From NCBI GenBank assembly GCA_903902915.1, contig CAIUWR010000032.1, positions 62,001-126,000 of the forward strand: a stretch of DNA of 64,000 bases. The letters run 5' to 3'. Positions within the stretch are counted from its first letter, which is position 1. Every line of letters begins with the position of its first letter. Source of the stretch: an uncultured Hyphomicrobiales bacterium (lineage in GTDB: Bacteria > Pseudomonadota > Alphaproteobacteria > Rhizobiales > Beijerinckiaceae). Positions 61,810-64,000 of this stretch are shown here, piece after piece. The position numbers and the translations under genes were made by a program. The notes below the pieces were generated by a model. It did not search any database. It saw only the letters and a list, made by a program, of their open reading frames with translations, and was not told the DNA's origin.

Positions 61810-63099
61810 CTAGCCCCACACGATCTCGCCCGCAACCACAGTGAGCTTCACCCGACCTTCCATTCGCGCGCCGTCGAAAGGCGTATTCCGGCTGCGTGAA
61901 TGAAGCTGAGCGGGATCAAGAACATAGGGTTCTTCGGGGTCGAAGCTGATCACGTCCGCAGGCGCGCCTCGTTGCAGACGGCCCTGCGGAAGGCCCAGAA
62001 TTTCGGCCGGGCGGGTGGAGAGCGCCTGCAACAAACGCGATAAAGTCACCTGCCCCGCATGCACCAGACGCAGGCCAGCGGACAGAAGCGTTTCAAGGCC
62101 GATGGCGCCGGGCTCCGCCTCGCCGAAAGGCAGACGCTTGGTTTCAACATCCTGTGGATTGTGATCGGACACGATGACGTCGACGAGGCCGGAGGCCAAA
62201 GCCTCGACCATGGCGAGACGATCCGCCTCCTGACGCAGCGGCGGCGAAAGCTTGAAGAAGCTGCGATAGGCGCCGATGTCGTTCTCGTTCAGCGTGAGAT
62301 GGTTGATCGAGGTCGCGCAGGTGACGGTGAGCCCCGCGTCCTTGGCGCGCGCGATGATCTCGAGCGAGGGCGCCGCGCTGATGAGCGAGGCGTGATAGCG
62401 CCCCTTGATCATGTTCACGAGACGCAGGTCGCGATCCAGCGCGATGGTCTCCGCTTCAACCGGAATGCCGCCGAGCCCGAGACGCGAGGCGAATTCGCCC
62501 GCATTCATCACGCCCGAACCGGCGAGATCCTCGTCCTGCGCGAAATGCATGATCAGCGCGTCGAAATCGCGCCCATAGGTCATGGCGCGGCGCATCACCT
62601 GCGCATTGCGGATCGAGCGCATGCCATCTGTGAAGGCCACGGCGCCGCTCTCCAGCAACAGACCGATTTCGGCTATCTCCTTGCCCTTGAGGCCCTTGGT
62701 GATGGCGGCCGAGGGCAACACCCGCACCCGCGCCGTGTCGCGCGCGCGGCGCTTGATGAAATCCACCACCGCCGGATCGTCCACCACCGGATGGGTGTCG
62801 GGCATGGCGACCATGGTCGTCACGCCGCCCGCCGCCGCAGCCGCGCTGGCGGAGGCCATGGTCTCGCGGTGTTCGGCCCCCGGCTCGCCCACGAAGGCGC
62901 GCATGTCGATGAGGCCCGGCGCGACCACGTCGCCGCCGCAGTCGATGATCTGGGCGCCAGCGGGCACGCTGTCGCGCGTGACGGCGCCGCCGAGGTCGGC
63001 GATGACGCCATCGACGATCAGCAGACCGCCCCGCATTTCCGTTCCCGCAGAAGGGTCGATCAGGCGCGCGTTCAAGAGGGCGATGGGTCTGTTGGTCAT
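61810..63099 (-). CDS. pyrC: Dihydroorotase-like protein lacking metal-binding HxH (probable structural partner of PyrB)
   Basis: A 429-residue amidohydrolase-fold protein next to pyrB. Real dihydroorotases have DxHVHLRE after strand 1; here the sequence is [13 protein letters not shown], so both His are absent. Later, the second pair HxxH is YHASLIS, also one His short, while IVSDHNP keeps its Asp. This is the pattern of the inactive PyrC' or PyrX that supports aspartate transcarbamoylase assembly in Pseudomonas and Rhizobiales. A true dihydroorotase should be encoded elsewhere. ATG 63099 is eleven bases after pyrB; plsY overlaps or follows closely. Confidence 0.9.
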   Translation of the reverse strand: MTNRPIALLNARLIDPSAGTEMRGGLLIVDGVIADLGGAVTRDSVPAGAQIIDCGGDVVAPGLIDMRAFVGEPGAEHRETMASASAAAAAGGVTTMVAMPDTHPVVDDPAVVDFIKRRARDTARVRVLPSAAITKGLKGKEIAEIGLLLESGAVAFTDGMRSIRNAQVMRRAMTYGRDFDALIMHFAQDEDLAGSGVMNAGEFASRLGLGGIPVEAETIALDRDLRLVNMIKGRYHASLISAAPSLEIIARAKDAGLTVTCATSINHLTLNENDIGAYRSFFKLSPPLRQEADRLAMVEALASGLVDVIVSDHNPQDVETKRLPFGEAEPGAIGLETLLSAGLRLVHAGQVTLSRLLQALSTRPAEILGLPQGRLQRGAPADVISFDPEEPYVLDPAQLHSRSRNTPFDGARMEGRVKLTVVAGEIVWG

Positions 63100-63110
63100 G
63101 ATCGCGCCCC

Positions 63111-64000
63111 TCACAGGTTCGGCAGGTTTTGCGCGAGGGCTTCCAGCACCGCCATGCGCACGGCGACGCCCATCTCGACCTGCTCGGTAATCAGCGAGCG
63201 CGGCCCATCCGCCACCGCCGAGTCGATCTCGACGCCACGGTTCATGGGGCCGGGATGCATCACGAGCGCGTCGGGCTTCGCATAGGCGAGCTTCTCTTCG
63301 TCGAGGCCGTAGAAGCGCGCATATTCGCGCAGGCTCGGCACGAAGGCGCCGCTCATGCGCTCCAGTTGCAGCCGCAACATCATCACGATATCCGCGTCCT
63401 TGAGGCCATCGCGCATGTTGCGGTGAACCTCGACGCCAAGGCGCTCGACGCCCGCAGGCAGCAAGGTGGAAGGCGCCACGACCCGCACGCGCGCGCCAAG
63501 CTTGGCCAGCAGCAGCATGTTGGAGCGCGCCACGCGCGAATGGGCGACGTCGCCGCAGATGGCGACCGTCAGCCCCTCGATCCTGCCCTTGTTGCGGCGA
63601 ATGGTCAGCGCGTCGAGCAGGGCTTGGGTGGGATGTTGGTGGGCGCCGTCGCCAGCGTTCACAACGGAACAATCGACCTTGCGCGCCAGCAGATCCACCG
63701 CGCCCGATTCCTGATGGCGCACGATGATGATGTCGGGCCGCATGGCGTTGAGCGTCACCGCCGTGTCGATCAGCGTCTCGCCCTTCTTCACGCTCGAATT
63801 GGCGACGGACATGTTCATGACGTCGGCGCCCAGCCGCTTGCCCGCGATCTCGAAGGAAGCCTGCGTCCGGGTCGAGTTCTCGAAGAACAGATTGATCTGG
63901 GTACGCCCGCGCAGAACGCTGCGCTTCTTCTCCACCTGACGGGAAAGGGCGACCGCCTCCTCCGCCATGTCGAGCAGATGCAGGATGTCGGGAGCCGACA
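63111..64000 (-). CDS. pyrB: Aspartate carbamoyltransferase catalytic subunit (5' end outside window)
   Basis: First committed step of pyrimidine synthesis: carbamoyl phosphate and aspartate to carbamoylaspartate. About 296 residues are visible; the frame stays open to the window end, so the start lies beyond 64000. Visible: carbamoyl-phosphate loop [32 protein letters not shown], and the [12 protein letters not shown] segment near the C-terminus. It is coupled at eleven bases to a catalytically incomplete PyrC homologue, consistent with a hetero-dodecameric transcarbamoylase. Confidence 0.96.
   Translation of the reverse strand, partial: SAPDILHLLDMAEEAVALSRQVEKKRSVLRGRTQINLFFENSTRTQASFEIAGKRLGADVMNMSVANSSVKKGETLIDTAVTLNAMRPDIIIVRHQESGAVDLLARKVDCSVVNAGDGAHQHPTQALLDALTIRRNKGRIEGLTVAICGDVAHSRVARSNMLLLAKLGARVRVVAPSTLLPAGVERLGVEVHRNMRDGLKDADIVMMLRLQLERMSGAFVPSLREYARFYGLDEEKLAYAKPDALVMHPGPMNRGVEIDSAVADGPRSLITEQVEMGVAVRMAVLEALAQNLPNL

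Overview
The window is chromosomal DNA of a GC-rich alphaproteobacterium, most likely order Hyphomicrobiales (Rhizobiales). I infer this from the gene orders pyrG-secG-tpiA / ppiD-trpE-trpG-trpD-trpC-moaC-moeA and pyrB-pyrC'-plsY-dprA, a full GatCAB amidotransferase, two outer membrane proteins with the mature start AADLPSKK, and many orphan tripartite-tricarboxylate (Bug) receptors. I would not name a family or genus. There is no integrase, transposase, phage module or CRISPR array. It reads as core chromosome studded with accessory transport and catabolic genes.

Layout, left to right. 1-4.6 kb: the 3' part of a DEAD-box RNA helicase, two unrelated periplasmic solute receptors and an FAH-family hydrolase. 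4.6-12.7 kb: argC and agmatinase (minus), a bicupin protein, a Tat-exported glucan biosynthesis protein, a glutathione S-transferase, then 3-hydroxybutyrate dehydrogenase with a patatin. 12.8-17.3 kb: a Bug receptor, a small secreted protein, pyrG, secG, tpiA. 17.4-28.1 kb: ppiD and trpE-trpG-trpD-trpC-moaC-moeA, with a HerA-type ATPase inserted between trpE and trpG and a Bug receptor between moaC and moeA. 28.1-32.3 kb: a proteasome-like Ntn hydrolase (minus), tRNA-Cys, tRNA-Asn and an MgtA-type P-type ATPase.

32.3-36.4 kb: a phenylpropanoid-type catabolic operon (hydroxycinnamoyl-CoA hydratase/lyase-like enzyme, NDP-forming acyl-CoA ligase, acyl-CoA dehydrogenase). 36.5-39.5 kb: a glycine-zipper lipoprotein, a flavin monooxygenase and another Bug receptor. 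39.6-43 kb: small hypothetical proteins and two outer membrane proteins that share a conserved 5' leader. 43.3-50.6 kb: an 8-oxoguanine deaminase-like amidohydrolase, a YciE ferritin-like protein, another Bug receptor, and an Fe3+-type ABC importer with a YciI protein translationally coupled to its ATPase. 50.7-52.3 kb: two small exported proteins and a Lys/Ala repeat, histone H1-like protein.

53-59.4 kb: gatC-gatA-egtB-egtD-gatB (minus), so ergothioneine genes lie inside the amidotransferase locus, with ruvX divergent. 59.4-64 kb: an AT-rich non-coding island, a small ORF, then dprA, plsY, a dihydroorotase homologue lacking its metal-binding HxH motif, and the 3' part of pyrB (minus, running off the end).

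The themes are amino acid and nucleotide biosynthesis, molybdopterin synthesis, uptake of small carboxylate-like solutes through several single-gene receptors, and aromatic side-chain catabolism. The observations most worth following are the Ntn hydrolase at 28.1-28.9 kb, the HerA ATPase in the trp operon, the family of FYRGK-type Bug receptors, the altered active site of the hydratase/lyase homologue, and the duplicated outer-membrane-protein leader.
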